From Cheilinus undulatus (Eukaryota; Chordata; Actinopteri; Labriformes; Labridae), in the NCBI RefSeq assembly GCF_018320785.1, contig NC_054869.1:43303789-43367788 (forward strand): 64,000 nucleotides of DNA, in the 5' to 3' direction. Position 1 is the stretch's first letter, and every line of letters starts with the position of its first letter. Under the pieces are notes generated by a model. The model was given only the letters and a program-made list of their open reading frames with translations. It searched no databases and was not told the DNA's origin. Positions 22,165 through 34,400 of this stretch are shown here, piece after piece. The position numbers and the translations under genes are program-made.

Positions 22165-23085
22165 TGAGCTACACTGAAAAAACTGATTTTGACCCTTAGT
22201 ATTTGTAAAGTATAATTATGTTTGTTTTATTGATTTAAATGTGTAATTCAATCCTTTTTATATTTTTTGACTAATTTCAAAATGTGCTGTCTCCATTTCA
22301 AATGAGTAGATTTTAATTGTGCAAAAGTAACATAATAAAACTGTGTTCAAATAAGTGAAATGTGTTAAAACGACGTAAAAATTGTGTTAAACTAAAGTGA
22401 TTTTAATTATGCAGAAGTAAACTTAAAAATGTGTTCAGGCTAGTTGATTTTAATTGTGTCTCAATTAAAGGCGTCCCGCCTACAGGGGGTAATGTTATTG
22501 TTGTTAATGTCAATGAATGTTGGATGGCACATTGACATTGGTGAAACTTAACCGACTGGTTTGGTGGAACACTGACACTCATTGCTGCAAATGATCACAA
22601 GTTAGTCCACCTTAGGTGAAATGGTAACGTAAAGAAACCTTTATCAATGAGTACTATTTGATATTTTATGGTAAGCAATAACCTATGATATATTCATCTT
22701 GTTTTGCAATGTACTTAAATTGAGCAAATATGCCTCTAATTTGGAATTACTTAAAAATAAGTTGAGTCAACTCATAAAACATATGTGGAATCTAGGCAAA
22801 TTTCTTTTGTGCAGCTGCTAAAATTGATAAAACTGAGTTAATTCAACTCCATTCATTCGAGTCTGTTTAATCTAGGTTTAGTTGACTTTTGTTAAAAAAT
22901 TTTAGCACCTGCTACACAAAATTATTAAGTTAAACTTATCTGTATTATTCATCTGAGATTTCTTAAAACATTAAGTTCAGTCAACAAAAAAATGATACCT
23001 AGATCTACATAAACATATTGCATGCAACTACTAAAATTGTCAAAATGAAGTAGGATCAATAAAACATTTTTTTCAGTATAATTAA
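22165..23085. mobile_element. MITE with ACACTGAAAAAA ends
   Basis: The left end 'tacactgaaaaaactgattt' and the right end 'acatttttttcagtataatt' are inverted repeats. The interior is AT-rich with repeated 'aagttgagtcaactc' and 'gagttaattcaactcc' palindromic pieces. There is no coding sequence. This end type is common in teleost genomes. Confidence 0.6.
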
Positions 23086-24447
23086 AAGTCGAAAAATGCA
23101 GATTTTTATCAGTTTGGTGCAAATGTTAGAAATAACACCATCATTGATGTGTTTTATCATAGTTCAGTCAGATACTTAAGATACTTTTTGCTCGGATATT
23201 CTTCATGCCTACAGACAGTGCTGTAGTAGTGGATGCAGATGGATCTCTGTTGAGTCCAGATAGCCCCAATTTAAGCGGATATATTAGTCTGTTTACCTCC
23301 CGTTTTCATTCATTCCCCACTGAGCAGACAGCCTTGACGAAAATGTTTTGCCACTCAGTCTAGCTGAGCCGTAATGTCGTACACCAAAAGTGACATCAGT
23401 GCTTATCCTCCATTAGGAGACGGGTTGATTCAACTCACTGTTTCCTTTGCATCTCTGACCTTGACCCCTTCAGTGTCTTTGTGATGTTGGTGTCTTTTGG
23501 AGCAATTTTTATGCTGATATTATAATGATTAGCTTTCTGTTCTCTTTTAATGTACCACTGGAGTGTTCGTTTATTGTTCACATTGTGTTCTTCCATTGTA
23601 TTTCAGCTTAAATCAGCAAGTATTTGGCCTGCAGCTCTGCATAATTTTGATAAGCTGTTGAGTGTTTGCCCCCTGCTCCAGTCCTCTCTCTACACTGTGT
23701 TCATTTTGTCTCCTAAAACTCACAAGGAAAAGGTTATAATATCAAATCTGAGACCTCAAATTACCACTCATGATAGTCGATGTCTCTGTGTCAACATCCA
23801 TTTATATATTGTCTGTGATTCGACCTAAGTAGCTCTGATAATGCTTCACAAACTGAAACTAAACCCCACAACAGACTGAGGTCTGTTTCCTCCCATTTAC
23901 TGCCATTACAGGCCTTCAGCTGCTGTCAGCCTCTTTTCACAGCTGTAGTTCATTAAAATGAGAATTCACACAAGAGCTCACTTCACATCTAAAAGGAGAG
24001 ACTTGTATCTCACAATCTTCAATTAATCCTCAATTCAGTTCTTTTTATATACTTCTCTTGAAGTCATTTTGCAGCCTTATGCTCCGCAGGGAAAGGAGAC
24101 GAATAAGTAAAAAAGAGGTTTTAATTCTCTTTAGAAAATCACAGTGAGAGCACATGTTATGTTCTGAGTCAGGATCATGACTTACTGTTTAATTAACTAG
24201 AACTGGGCACACTCATCTTGTTTTAATGAATAAAAAGGACTAAATTATTTGACTGGGAGCATTTGTTACAATAAACTTGAGGAAAAGATGCTCCTTTGGT
24301 CATTTACTGAATATGAAGCAGGATAGTCAGCAACAGTATCTAAAGACATGTCAGCATAGATGTTCATAATTTCAACTATCCAGTGCAATACATGTTCCTC
24401 CAGAGGCTACATTGCATTTGTTAATTATGACTAACAAACTGTAAGTG
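23086..24447. other. Non-coding intergenic DNA, no gene seen
   Basis: Mixed-composition DNA without recognised repeats. The segment 23820-24130 is complex and repeat-free and could be a conserved element, but it has no distinctive binding-site cluster. Confidence 0.35.
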
Positions 24448-24450
24448 ATA

Positions 24451-24690
24451 CATGGACAAAAGTATTTGGCCACACCTGTTTTTAATGATTGATTTCAGGT
24501 GTTTTGATCAGACCTGTTGCCACAGTTGTATAAAATCAAGCACCTAGCCATGCAGTCGCCATTTACAAACATTTGTGATACATATAGGTCGTTCTGAAGA
24601 GTTCATTGACCTCAAGCACGCTGGGATAGATGCCACCTTTGCAATAAGATCTCATCCCTGATGGATATTCTACAGTCAGCTCTAAAGTGG
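24451..24690 (+). mobile_element. Solo end of a Tc1-like element
   Basis: 'catggacaaaagtatttggc' followed by 'cacacctgtttttaatgatt' is the terminal repeat of the same Tc1 family whose opposite end is at 63480-63620 ('ggtgtggccaaatacttttg', reverse orientation). About 240 bp of the end and adjacent 5' region survive, including 'gacctgttgccacagttgta'. There is a TA dinucleotide at 24449-24450. The rest of the element is missing. Confidence 0.7.
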
Positions 24691-24694
24691 CTTT

Positions 24695-24870
24695 CACACT
24701 AGGGGTCCCGAATCAGAGTACACTTAAGCCCAAAGTCGGGTTCTTTTTGGTCAATGTGAATGCAAATCAACTGTGTCCAGGCACCAGGATGGGCCCATGT
24801 GGGGAGGTGGTCTGAATGTAATCGCACCTGGAGAGGTGCGTCAGCGATATGAAGTCATCGTAAAGACTTA
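24695..24870. repeat. Possible MITE end fragment
   Basis: 'tttcacactaggggtcccga' then 'atcagagtacacttaagccc' resembles the left arm of a family of teleost MITEs that begin with TTTCACACTAG. No partner end was found, so this is tentative. Confidence 0.35.
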
Positions 24871-25609
24871 ACTTCTTTCCCCGGTGTAGCAGTTTGTTCA
24901 CATTTTTCCACAATAAAAGGCTGAAACCATCAGAATCAAGTCGACAAATGTTCTGTTATAGCTTACCTTACAGATGAACAAAAGTTGGAGTCAGCAACAT
25001 GAGATGCAAAGGAAAAAGACGTCTACTGTTATCTCAAAAACTACCATATCTGGGAAGTCAGCCCATTTAATTGTCTAAGCTGCGTGCAGATGGTTTGATA
25101 CGAAGAGCAATGTTACTGGCATCTTAAAAAGTGATATTAAAAACATCCATGGTGGCAGGATGGACTTTTTTTACTGGGTTAAAAACATAAAATTTGCAAA
25201 CCAGCAATGTAAGAAAGTGTAATCAAAATTCAAATGAAAAGTCTAATTTGAAAATTAAAATACAGTAAAACAAATGCTTTTTAATTTTCAAATAATGGAT
25301 GCTTTTTTTTGACTCAAAATAAGAATTCAGTTATTGAATTTATTTTTTAATTTTCATCTTCAAACGTGCACATTTCTTATCATAATTCCATTGGAAAAAA
25401 AAGGACAATTTTGTTATTTTTGTCCATATCGTGTACATTACTGTAAGTGACATGATAAATGTACAGAATAAAGCAAATAGGCATAACTAGAAATTTAACA
25501 TGTCACAAACATCACTACTGACTGCAGTGTTTTCCAAAAACTAATCTAATACTCAACGTTTTATGACAAAAGAGCCCTAAGAAGAAAACCTCCTTCTATA
25601 TCCACATTT

Positions 25610-25870
25610 ACACAAATGATAAATGGACTTTATCTTGTATAGTGCTTTTCTTGTAGTCTGCCTAAACAAAGCGGTTTTACAGCACAGGTCACACTGAACC
25701 ATTCACACCACTCCACATTCACACACTGATGACAAAGGCTGTTAGAGTGATACCCACAAATGTGCAGAAGAGACATCATCACAAAGGAGTCCAGTCTGGG
25801 CCTCTGGCAATTTATCCGTGTCCAGGCCTCACAAGAGTAAGACCAGAGAGACCACAGACCAGTAGACTCT
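25610..25870 (+). repeat. Common teleost interspersed repeat fragment
   Basis: 'aaatggactttatcttgtat' then 'agtgcttttcttgtagtctg' and 'ttcacaccactccacattca' match the widespread fish repeat 'aatggactgyatttatatag / cgcttttctagtc / cattcacac' as I remember it. It is diverged and has no ends that I can define. Confidence 0.5.
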
Positions 25871-26880
25871 GACTTTTGTCCGCAAACTAGGGATGTGGTT
25901 AGCCAGCTAATTTCTAGATTTGGATATCAAATCAACCTTTGCAAGATCTATAAGTTGTCTACACTACTCACCTATTATTTCTTATACACACTGACCTGAA
26001 ATGCTCTTTTAAAACTTTTATGGAAACTCCTGCTGCTAGTAGCCGCTGTAGCTTAATTTAGTGTCCGCTGCCTTCTTGCCAGAGCTTTTCTCCAGCACTT
26101 CCCTGAACATAAACATGAGAAGCTTAGTGGTTAGCATGTTGGAAGGGCAGTTTTAACCCCCATTTTTTCTAGAAAATGGAAATAAAGTTGTAAGCAGGCT
26201 GTTGAGAGCTATACTCATGCATAACTACTTAAAGTGCTAAGTTACATTAAACACGATATTCATCTGCAAAGAGGAACGAAAAGCTGGTGGAGCTAGCTGC
26301 TAACTTTAGCCACTCTACTCAGAACGCTGGGCTCCCATCATACCCTGTGACCCTGTAATGGATCTGACTGTTTTGTAAGCATTTTCTTCTCTTTAGACTA
26401 TGCACACTTTAAATGGGTGTTTAGCCAAAAAGGGAAATAGACACATGGAAATATACTTACTGCAAACACATGAACAACACAATGTCAGAAATCCACATAA
26501 CAGAAAAGTATTCCCAAAGAAAAATGCTGTAAATCCAGCCATTTTAATTCAGGCCTGTAGGGGTGCTCAGTGAGACAGTTTGTCATTGATATGAAGAGAC
26601 TGACAGCGCTTTTGCTCATTGGCCACAATACACAACCCCATGACCCCGTCAATACATGAACAACAACATTATAACAAGCCCCTACAGAAGTGCTCGCTAA
26701 CTTATACATGTATTATCCATTCCCCTGCAGGAGTACATTCACTGTCCTCCACAGTAGTCTAACTATGTTTGTACTGCAGTAAGCACTATGATATCCTCTG
26801 TGAGGTGAGGTTAGTGATGGTGTGGTCTGACAGTAATGGATGCTGTCTTTGTCTTCTGTCAATGTGTGGAGCCAAAGGAT
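25871..26880. other. Non-coding intergenic DNA, no gene seen
   Basis: No supported ORF. The segment 26020-26720 has the texture of an old repeat (for example 'cttagtggttagcatgttgg'), but no ends or second copy were found in the window. Confidence 0.3.
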
Positions 26881-26899
26881 CTTTGTGCTCTCAGACCAG

Positions 26900-27250
26900 A
26901 GTCAATGAAGGCATTCAGAAATTACCTAAAAGTTACTTGAAGATTATACAGGAAGGACTCACTTTAATTTGATGGGCCAAAAAAAAGAAATTGCCTTGGA
27001 ATTATCAGACAACTTTTATAGAAAACTATAATCTTATGTCTAAGAAATTACTCTGTAAAATAAAACCCAATCACCGGAGAATCGCCACAATATTATGAAA
27101 AATTACTTGATAATGAATAAATTATTACTAAGTAAATACTGTATTAATATTACCAAATTTGTGAGTTACTACTTGGTAACATCCCAGCAAATTACCAGGT
27201 AATTACCACCTTATCCTAAAGAAATTACAAGACAATTAGACTTATTACCA
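26900..27250. repeat. AT-rich repeat with recurring AATTACC/GGTAATT motifs
   Basis: Diverged repeats of 'aaattacc', 'ttacttggtaa' and 'accaggtaattaccacc' recur through this stretch in both orientations. It reads as a degenerate MITE arm or minisatellite and runs directly into the coiled-coil pseudogene. Confidence 0.4.
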
Positions 27251-27254
27251 GAAA

Positions 27255-28015
27255 CCAGCACCCTAAAGGCGGCTCTTAACCAGGCCCAGAAAGAACTGTT
27301 GAGGAGGAGAGGTTCAAATAAAGGCTTCTCTGGAGCAGGCCAGAAGAGACCAGAAGACCCAAAGCCAAAAACGGAAGAAGACATTTCCCATCTTCAGGAG
27401 ACAACCAGCAGGATGGAAGGGGAACTGAAAAACTCTCAAAAGGAGCTGTTTGATAAAACCTGCTTATGGGAGAAGGAGAGGTTTCAGGTCTTCGTTTCTC
27501 TGAGGTGGAAAAGGGAAAGGATTAAAGCTGCACGGGACCAGGCCCAGTAGACCATCCGGACACTTAGATGCCAGTGGGATGAGGAGCAATCCCGTCTCCT
27601 GGCAAAAAAAAAAGAAAGAAATTTTAAGGATGAAGACGGCTCTAAGTCAAGCCAAAGACGACCAGAAAAGACAGCAATGACAGTGGGAGGAGGAGTGAAA
27701 GGTCAGTGCCCCCGGATGATCACAATAAGGAGACAGCAATGGGATGCAGAAGGAACTGACTCAGGCAAAAGCAGACCTGGACATTCAGAGACAGCAGTGG
27801 GAGGAGGACGGTTCACGGCTCCTCACTGAGAGCTGCAACCTGAAGGCCTCCTTCAAGAAGACCCAAGAGGAGCTGGAGAAACAACAGATGGACTGGCAGC
27901 AGGAGAAAGCCTCTCTTCTGGGGTCTGTCAGCATCATCAAACAGACTCTGGAGGAGAGAAGGAGAGCTGCAACAATGGACAATTTAACAGGGAGGATGAA
28001 AAAGCTTTTTTAAGG
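27255..28015 (+). pseudogene. Decayed coiled-coil protein fragment
   Basis: Broken plus-strand frames encode a Glu/Gln/Lys-rich heptad coiled coil. One frame (27299-27550, extending in frame upstream to about 27255) gives TLKAALNQAQKELLRRR and later ISHLQETTSRMEGELKNSQK, then ends at TAG. After it comes TIRTLRCQWDEEQSRLL, then a poly-A frameshift near 27606. The next readable piece has QWEEE with in-frame stops, and 27744-28013 gives MQKELTQAKADLDIQRQQWE and KTQEELEKQQMDWQQEKASL. The recurring QW-[ED]-E-x-x-x-LL motif implies an ancestral repeat of roughly 35-45 residues. No introns are visible, so it may be a retrocopy or exon relic of a large coiled-coil gene. I do not recognise the parent. 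Confidence 0.55.
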
Positions 28016-28329
28016 GCTAGACAATGGGAAAGTGGCACTGTCACCTCACAGAATGTTCACATCAAACAGAAACTTCTCTGTGAAGAGATAACATTTCATG
28101 TGTGGGAAACTCCAGGGGCTGTGGTTTCCTATGGTCCAAAAACATGCCGTTAGGTTCAGTGGTGGGTCTAAATTGCTCGTACGTGTGACACTACTGCAGT
28201 TGCATTTTCAACTAAAAAAGATAAAACAATAAGGAATACAAAGTAACTTAATAATCATTCATAATTTTGTGCCACATCTTATTTAATCATTACTATTGTT
28301 GTTTATTTTTCCAGCACCTTTTTTAAAGA

Positions 28330-29571
28330 TTACCTGAGTAAATACAAAATGCAGTTCTTAAAATGATGATTTCATTTACTAAAAGGAAGAAGCAATCCAA
28401 ATCTAACTGGCCCTATGTGAAAAAGTAATTGCTCTCTAAACCTAATAACTGGTTGTTCCTCCCTTGGTGGTAAAAACTGCAAAAGCAAATGTTTGTGATG
28501 ACTGGCAATAAGTCTTTCACATCCCTATAGAGGAATTTTGGCCCACTATTCTTTGCAGAACTGTTTTAATTCAGTCACACTAGAGGGTTTTCCAGCATAA
28601 TAGATCATGCTACTGCATCTCAGTCAGACCACTAAAAAACCTTCATGTTTTTGTTTGTTTGTTTGTCAATCAGAGGTGGACTTGCTGGTGTGTTTCAGAT
28701 CATTGTCCTGCTGAATAACCAAAGTGCTCTTGAGCTTAAGGTCATGAACTGATGGCCAGACATTGTACTTTTGTCTCATCAGTCCATCAGTAAGTCTTGG
28801 GGATCATCAAGATGTTTTTTGTCAAATGCGAGAAGAGCACTGGAGTTCTTTTTGGTCAGCAGTGGTTTCTCCCATGGATGCCATTTATGCCCAGTCTCTT
28901 TCTTATGGTTGAATCATGAACACTGACCTTAACTGAGTCAAGTGAGGCCTGCAGGTCTTTAGCTGTTGTTCTGGGTTCTTTTGGGACCTCCTGGATGACT
29001 TGTCAATGCGCTCTTGGAGTAATTTCTGTAGATCAGCCACTCCTAGGTTCACCACTGTTCCAAGTCTTCTCCATTTGTGGATGATGGCTCTCACCATGGT
29101 TTCACTGGAGTCCCAAAGGCTTAGAAATGGCTTTGTAACCCATGTCAATGACTTTGTTTTTCATCTGTTCTTGAATTTCTTTAGATGGCACCATGATGTG
29201 TTGCTTTTTAAGGTCTTTTAGCCTAATCCCCTTTGTCAGACAGACTCCATTTAAAGGATTTCTTGATTCAGCAGGTCTGGCAGTTGTCAGGCCTGGGTGT
29301 GGTGAGTGCAACTCAGCTTTCCAAGATTGTTGTTCATCACAGTTCATTCATGACTTAACAAGGGGGGCTTTTACTTTTTCACATCGGGCCAAGTGAGTTT
29401 GGATGTGTTTTTCCCTGAATAAATTCAATCATCATTTAAAAACTGCATTTTGCATTTTCTCTGGTTTGTTTGCGTACAGTTCATTTTTTTATGATCTAGA
29501 ACATTTAAGTGTGACAAATGCAAAATAAAAGAAATCTGGAAGGAGGCAAATACTCTTTCATAGCACAGTAG
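28330..29571 (-). pseudogene. Tc1-like transposon relic with long inverted repeats
   Basis: The left arm ('aaaatgcagttcttaaaatg', then 'ggccctatgtgaaaaagtaa') matches the reverse complement of the right arm ('aaatgcagtttttaaatgat', 'ggcccgatgtgaaaaagtaa'), so inverted repeats of over 100 bp survive. On the minus strand the Tc1 transposase N-terminus is readable: SKEIQEQMKNKVIDMGYKAI, then in a second frame TMVRAIIHKWRRLGTVVNL, the paired HTH region. Further on, frames break up and the catalytic core is not recognisable except as background (28560-28870). It is a dead element in the foxb2-prune2 intergenic region. Confidence 0.75.
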
Positions 29572-31055
29572 ATCAACAGAGAGAGAGACAGACAAGACAG
29601 CAAACTATATGAAGAGATAAATCCACTGGGGCCATGACCGTTTGATGAATGTCATTTCCATTTTGAATATTAAAGTTTCAGGGCTGGCTGACTTTTGGTG
29701 GGTATATGAGAGAGAGGGAGAGAGAGAGTGTATCTGTCTTCTGTCTTCTTAGGTTGTTACTCACACGGTCATCTTTCAGGTTAATTAAAGTGCCTTCTGA
29801 CACACAGAACAAAGAGGCGTTTTTGCAGAACATTCTGACTCTGGCTTTGGCCTGTTTTGATTCCACTGCAGCAAAATAGAAAAATGTGTTAAAGAAAATC
29901 TTTTTCTCCAAAATAACCCCCGCACCCGCTGGCAGTAGAGGTGCTGAAATCACAGCAATCACTACAGCAGGAGAGGGAGCTCTCCGTGGTGCTGGAGCTA
30001 ATCTGTTCATCATTGCTTACATGGAGTAGGGGAGACGGGGGTCGGTTGTTACATTTTATACTCTGGTGTGTATTAGTTATGATCAATACATCCAACAGTG
30101 ATCCCTCTTGAACTAGATGGAAGTTTCTTGTCTTCATGTGAAGTGGGCATACTGTTTATTTTTTTTATCACATCAGCTGATTGTCATTTAGAATCAAAAA
30201 CACTCTGATTCTACTGTTACAGCTAACCTCATTTCAGAGTTATTTTCATTGTGTATGGGGTTGGTTCTCCCTATCCACCTTATACCTGGGGGAACTACTG
30301 AAGATGAAAATTTACTCCCTTCTTAAATGCCAGTCAAGGTTAATAATGCAAAAGATGGGACTAGACTAATTTTCTCAGGAGTAAAGGCCTTTACATACTG
30401 AGTTTTTGTCCAGTTTTTTCACAAATAAAAAAAAGACTATTGAAGAAAAAAAAAAATCAGTTTCAGGTTGTTCTGATCATGCTTGCACACTGACACCGAA
30501 ACATTCGTACGTCATTACGATTTTTTGGAGCATGTTTGATTTTATGCAAATTTTCACATCACTCCAAGTAAGTTATGGATGGTAACTGATGATTCAAATC
30601 AGCAACTGCTGCTTCCTCTCCCTTGCACTGAAACCTGACTTAAAACACTGTGATGTGACCGTCTACTGAATATCACACATGGAAATATAACAAGATAATG
30701 TCACAAGTTTGTTCTCACAGCCACCCAAGAAAAGCTTAATAAAAAAGTTACTCTTCATCTCTATCTCTTCAACTTGGCACAGCTGTGATGTATGAGCTGG
30801 TGCTGTATGAAGCTCTCTGTCAGGATGGATGGACTGAGTATTCTTTTGAGGAGAGACAGAGCTACAAGCTCATCTTCACTATGAGGTCCGCCCACAGAAG
30901 TGTCTGGGCCCCTGACAAACCCAGTGAATGGGCCCGCCCCAGCTGTCATTCATCAGTGCATGTGTCTTGGATCAGTAGCATTGGTGGTAGCATCCTGGCT
31001 CAGGAACAGCTAATCAGTTTTGGGTGATGATGTTAGAACAACTTATTCACGCAAG
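29572..31055. other. Non-coding intergenic DNA, no gene seen
   Basis: Mixed-composition DNA. A short GA run lies at 29707-29728. The segment 29600-30030 is complex and repeat-free and might be regulatory. ORFs here (for example 29678-30013 on the minus strand) have low-complexity composition and no recognisable domain. Confidence 0.35.
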
Positions 31056-31059
31056 TCTT

Positions 31060-31440
31060 TAACCCATTTCTGCACTGTTTTTGCAATTTTTAACAGCTTG
31101 TCACAATTACCCACTCATTTTTTCCCCTCTCTTGACTCATTTTGGCTTCTTTTAACCATTTTTAGCCACTGTTTAACCGCTTTTCACCTTTTTTTGCTCC
31201 TTTTTGCCACTCTAAACTGATTTTGCCACTTTTTAACTGCTTTTCGCCGTGTTCCTTCACGTTTTTGTACCTTTATTTGCCTCTCTTGTACCATTTGTGA
31301 CTCTTTTAACCAATTTTTGCTACTTTTTAACAGCTTTTCACCATGTTCTCATCTATCTTGCCCCGTTTCGCCTCTCTTAACCTGTTTTGGACTCTTTCAA
31401 CCCAATGTTTTCCACTTTTTTTTTTTTTTTTTAGCTGTTT
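31060..31440 (+). repeat. Degenerate T-rich tandem repeat
   Basis: Successive diverged units of roughly 20-25 bp with higher-order grouping: 'tttttgccactctaaactga', 'ttttgccactttttaactgc', 'tttttgctactttttaacag', 'cttttcaccatgttctc'. It ends in a T run at 31415-31432. It behaves like an old minisatellite, possibly inside a transposon, as an X-type repeat follows at once. Confidence 0.6.
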
Positions 31441-31445
31441 TTCAA

Positions 31446-31910
31446 TTTAAAATTTGCATGAATATTTCATTACTTAGGGACAGAAAAGAAACTTAAAAAT
31501 AAATTATGTGTTTTCCCCACTTTGCACCCTTGGCATAGTTGCAAGCAGCTTAAAACCTGGCTTATGCAGAAATCAATTCTTGCCCCCCATCAAGGGCTCT
31601 GCTGCTTGACATCCTCAACAAAGAAACTACGGTGGCTGCTGCCGGTGTAGCGATTAGCTCAGGTGTAGCTAAAGTGTAGCAGCAATTTTATCATAACTGG
31701 ACCACATTAAATTATTGAAAGAGGGCAAAAACAGTACTGAAAGCTTTTCATGATGGAAAAGATATTCTCGCTCTCTTTCCACACTGCTTTGGCATAAGTT
31801 TGCGATTGTTATGTGGGACGTTTAGCTGTGTTGTAAGCCAGTAAATACAATGACTGCCACTGGTGTAGTGATTAGATTAGATGTAGCTTGAGCTTTTCCC
31901 TTTTCCCAAA
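31446..31910 (+). repeat. Interspersed repeat X, copy 1
   Basis: 'tgcatgaatatttcattact' through 'cttgccccccatcaagggct' and 'gctgccggtgtagcgattag' to 'aaaacagtactgaaagcttt' match 35140-35690 closely over about 450 bp. It is in the same orientation as the copies at 35105-35690 and 52345-53660. The part near 31720-31790 is a broken version of a coding-like motif discussed in the findings. Confidence 0.7.
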
Positions 31911-32107
31911 GACCTTAGTAGTGGGCTAGACAATCTAGTGCTAAAATCCTGCTGTCAAAACTTACTGGTTATGTACAATCTTAGTATTAATTACACCTAA
32001 ACAATGAGTAAATCTTTCTTCAATGAATCATTATATAATGATGTTCTCTATGACTTTATTATAATTAGGCATATTGCTGCATTAATGTGTTCATCACTTT
32101 AGTACAT

Positions 32108-32735
32108 GGGTGTCAAATTCAAGGCCCGGGGCCAAATATAGTAGTGCTGCATATCATATCTGAATTAGTACTGGCCTGCTGCTATGAGGTCTGCAGATTT
32201 CCTCCAGTATAAAAATGTAAATTTAACCTTACAATTGAAAAAAAATCCTCATTAAGTTGTAAAAATCTGAAAAAGTAGAGAGTAGAAATAATTAGATGAA
32301 AAGTCAGAAATGAGGGAAAGAATTTTTGAATTTTTATTTCATATTTTGACCTTTTAAATTCATAATTTTGACGTTTTCTCTCATATTGTGACCTTTTAAA
32401 TTCAGTTTTTCATTTTAAATCAAATCTTGACCTTTTAAACTCCTAACTTTGGTTTTTAACCCCATGTTTTCACTTTTTAAACTCCTGATCGAGAATTTTA
32501 TCCCACATTTTGACCCTTTAAAGTCACAATTTAGTATTTGATTTTCTATTTTGACCTTTAAACTCTTAATTTTGTATTTTATCTCATATCTTGACCTTTA
32601 AACTCGTGATTTTAACTCTCTATCTCATATATTTGCCTTTTTAAAACCTTATTTTGACTTTCAATTTTTTATTTTGAACTTCAGGACTTATAAAGTTGAC
32701 ATTTTATCTCAGATTTTTATCCTTAAAACTCATTT
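32108..32735 (+). mobile_element. MITE with GGGTGTCAAA end and internal ~40-bp tandem repeats
   Basis: It begins 'gggtgtcaaattcaaggccc' followed by 'ggggccaaat', the characteristic left end of a common teleost hAT-like MITE. The body is a run of diverged units of about 35-45 bp of the type 'catattttgaccttttaaac' plus 'tcctaattttgac'. The element at 61480-62118 has the same internal units and keeps the right end. Here the right end is missing and an ATTT microsatellite (32740-32757) follows. Confidence 0.65.
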
Positions 32736-33119
32736 ATTTATTTATTTATTTCACATTTATTTGAACTGGACACACAGTAACATTGATACCGTGATATTTA
32801 ATTATTGTGACTTTTTTTTTTAATCTTAAAAGTCATTTATCATCACTGTTAAATTTTTCCCAAAATTCATTACCTGTGAAAGCATTCAGTGATCACATGT
32901 CTCTATATGTATGATTTAAAAAGAATCATTATATATCAAAATACATCATCTTGCTCATAGTATAAAACATATTCCAATATGTAAAATATATGATATATCT
33001 GTAAACATATAAGAGACATAAATATCTATCCAATAAGATGAACTTGTCTTATGTATGGCTCCTTTTAAGATCTCTGTCATCACTAATCAGTCCTGATATG
33101 AACCTGAAGAAACTGTAAT

Positions 33120-33536
33120 AGGAAATGTGACAGCCGGCCCCGGTCTCCCCTCCGTGTTTTCATTGGTCGACGGTGAGGCTGTGTACTTCACAGGGTAGGG
33201 TAGGTGTGTTTGTTCCGTGTCTGTGTATGAGGGCCGTTGAAGGGGGGTGGGGTGGGGGTCTGTATACTGCAGGGAGCGCGGTTGAATCACGACGCGCGCC
33301 TCCGTCGGATCTCCTCTTCCTGCCGTCACACCCACTGCTCGGTGCTCGGTGTGGTGGGTTCACCCCGTAGAGGAGGGGAGGACCCACAGCAGCAGAGAGT
33401 GCTGCAGTGCGAGCGCAGCGGGAGACTTCGAAGCGGAGAGAAAAACACACTCATAGACACACACAGACACACGTCTTCATTGTGGAAACTTGTCTATGGA
33501 CAGATCTGCAGCGACGCCGTAGCGACGCAGGCCGAC
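33120..33536 (+). promoter_or_regulatory. prune2: prune2 CpG-rich promoter and 5' untranslated region
   Basis: This is the most CpG-rich stretch in the right two thirds of the window, for example 'aatcacgacgcgcgcctccg' near 33286 and 'gacgccgtagcgacgcaggc' near 33514. It ends at the prune2 start codon in a strong context (GCCGACATGG). No TATA box is evident, as usual for CpG-island promoters. Several overlapping ORFs in this stretch are by-products of high GC. The transcription start is not fixed. Confidence 0.65.
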
Positions 33537-33575
33537 ATGGACGAGTATCTGCGGAGGGTCCAGAGGAGAGTCGGG
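33537..33575 (+). CDS. prune2: prune2 coding exon 1
   Basis: The exon encodes MDEYLRRVQRRVG and ends at a consensus donor (GTGAGT at 33576). Prune proteins begin with a similar short amphipathic helix before the first strand of the phosphoesterase-like fold, and in the family the first coding exon is likewise tiny. G at -3 and +4 supports this start. The exon ends in phase 0, matching exon 2. The gene acts in the cytoplasm; vertebrate PRUNE2 (also known as BMCC1) combines this N-terminal prune domain with a long disordered middle and a C-terminal BCH/CRAL-TRIO-like domain, neither of which lies in this window. Confidence 0.8.
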
Positions 33576-34214
33576 GTGAGTTAAAGCAGGTTGTGTCTGT
33601 AATGAATGAGACCATGACGGGCAGCCTCATACCGCCGTGCTACAGGCTGCTCGTGTTCCTGTTGCTAGAAAATAAAGCGCCTGTCACGTCTCCTCGGTCC
33701 CCCAAACACCTGTAGATCTACCAAATATGACAGAGCAGCTGATGTGAAGGCTTGTTTGGCCCCGTTCAATGAGCTCGTTGTGTTTCCAGGAGCGTCAGTG
33801 TGTGAATTTGAATGAGGAGCTGATTCCTACTGAGGGGGAGGCGTGACATCAACAAGTTTAGCCTGAGGCTGTGCTTCTGCTATCTGGTTGCTCTGCAGAT
33901 ACTGACTCATAATTTGCATTTGATCCAGAGCTGGATATCTGTTCACACAATTTTAACAGAACCTCATGCAAATACTAAACAATGGAACGTATACAGACTA
34001 AATGACTGTGGAGCCTCTGAGGCACACATGATGGCATGTTGTAATAGATCTGAGATGTTGGTCCTTTCCTTTACCTTTCTGCAGATCAGTCTGTGAGGGT
34101 AGCATCATGGAGCTTTGCACATGCCTTCAGGCCCTTAGCTATAGGGGCCCCCAACTACTCTTTCTACACATACTTTACTCCTATACATTCATATCAGAAT
34201 TCATACATAGAGCT

Positions 34215-34400
34215 TAATAATGTAAATTTAACCTTGCAATGCAGATGGACTGGCCAGATTCCATGTCTGTCATCAGGTTAAGCTCCAGTCTGAAACGATT
34301 GTGCCAAGTCTGAAAATGGACCTGACCAATCAGCATTATTTAAGGAAGAAGAGGCAGTAGCTACAGACGGGGTTTAGTCGCACTGCTATATAGCTTGTTT
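34215..34400 (+). repeat. Interspersed repeat G, copy 1
   Basis: 'tgcagatggactggccagat' then 'tccatgtctgtcatcaggtt' and 'gaccaatcagcattatttaa' match 52200-52345, where the same block runs directly into X-type repeat. G and X are thus probably parts of one larger transposon. No ends were identified. Confidence 0.6.

Noticed and set aside
31060..31440. Possible CRISPR-like array of short repeats
   Set aside because: The units are degenerate, T-rich and without regular unique spacers, and the host is a vertebrate. It is a minisatellite-type repeat.
33087..33715. Several ORFs up to 115 codons on both strands around the prune2 start
   Set aside because: They are products of the CpG-rich promoter. 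Only the MDEYLRRVQRRVG frame joins correctly by splicing to exon 2.
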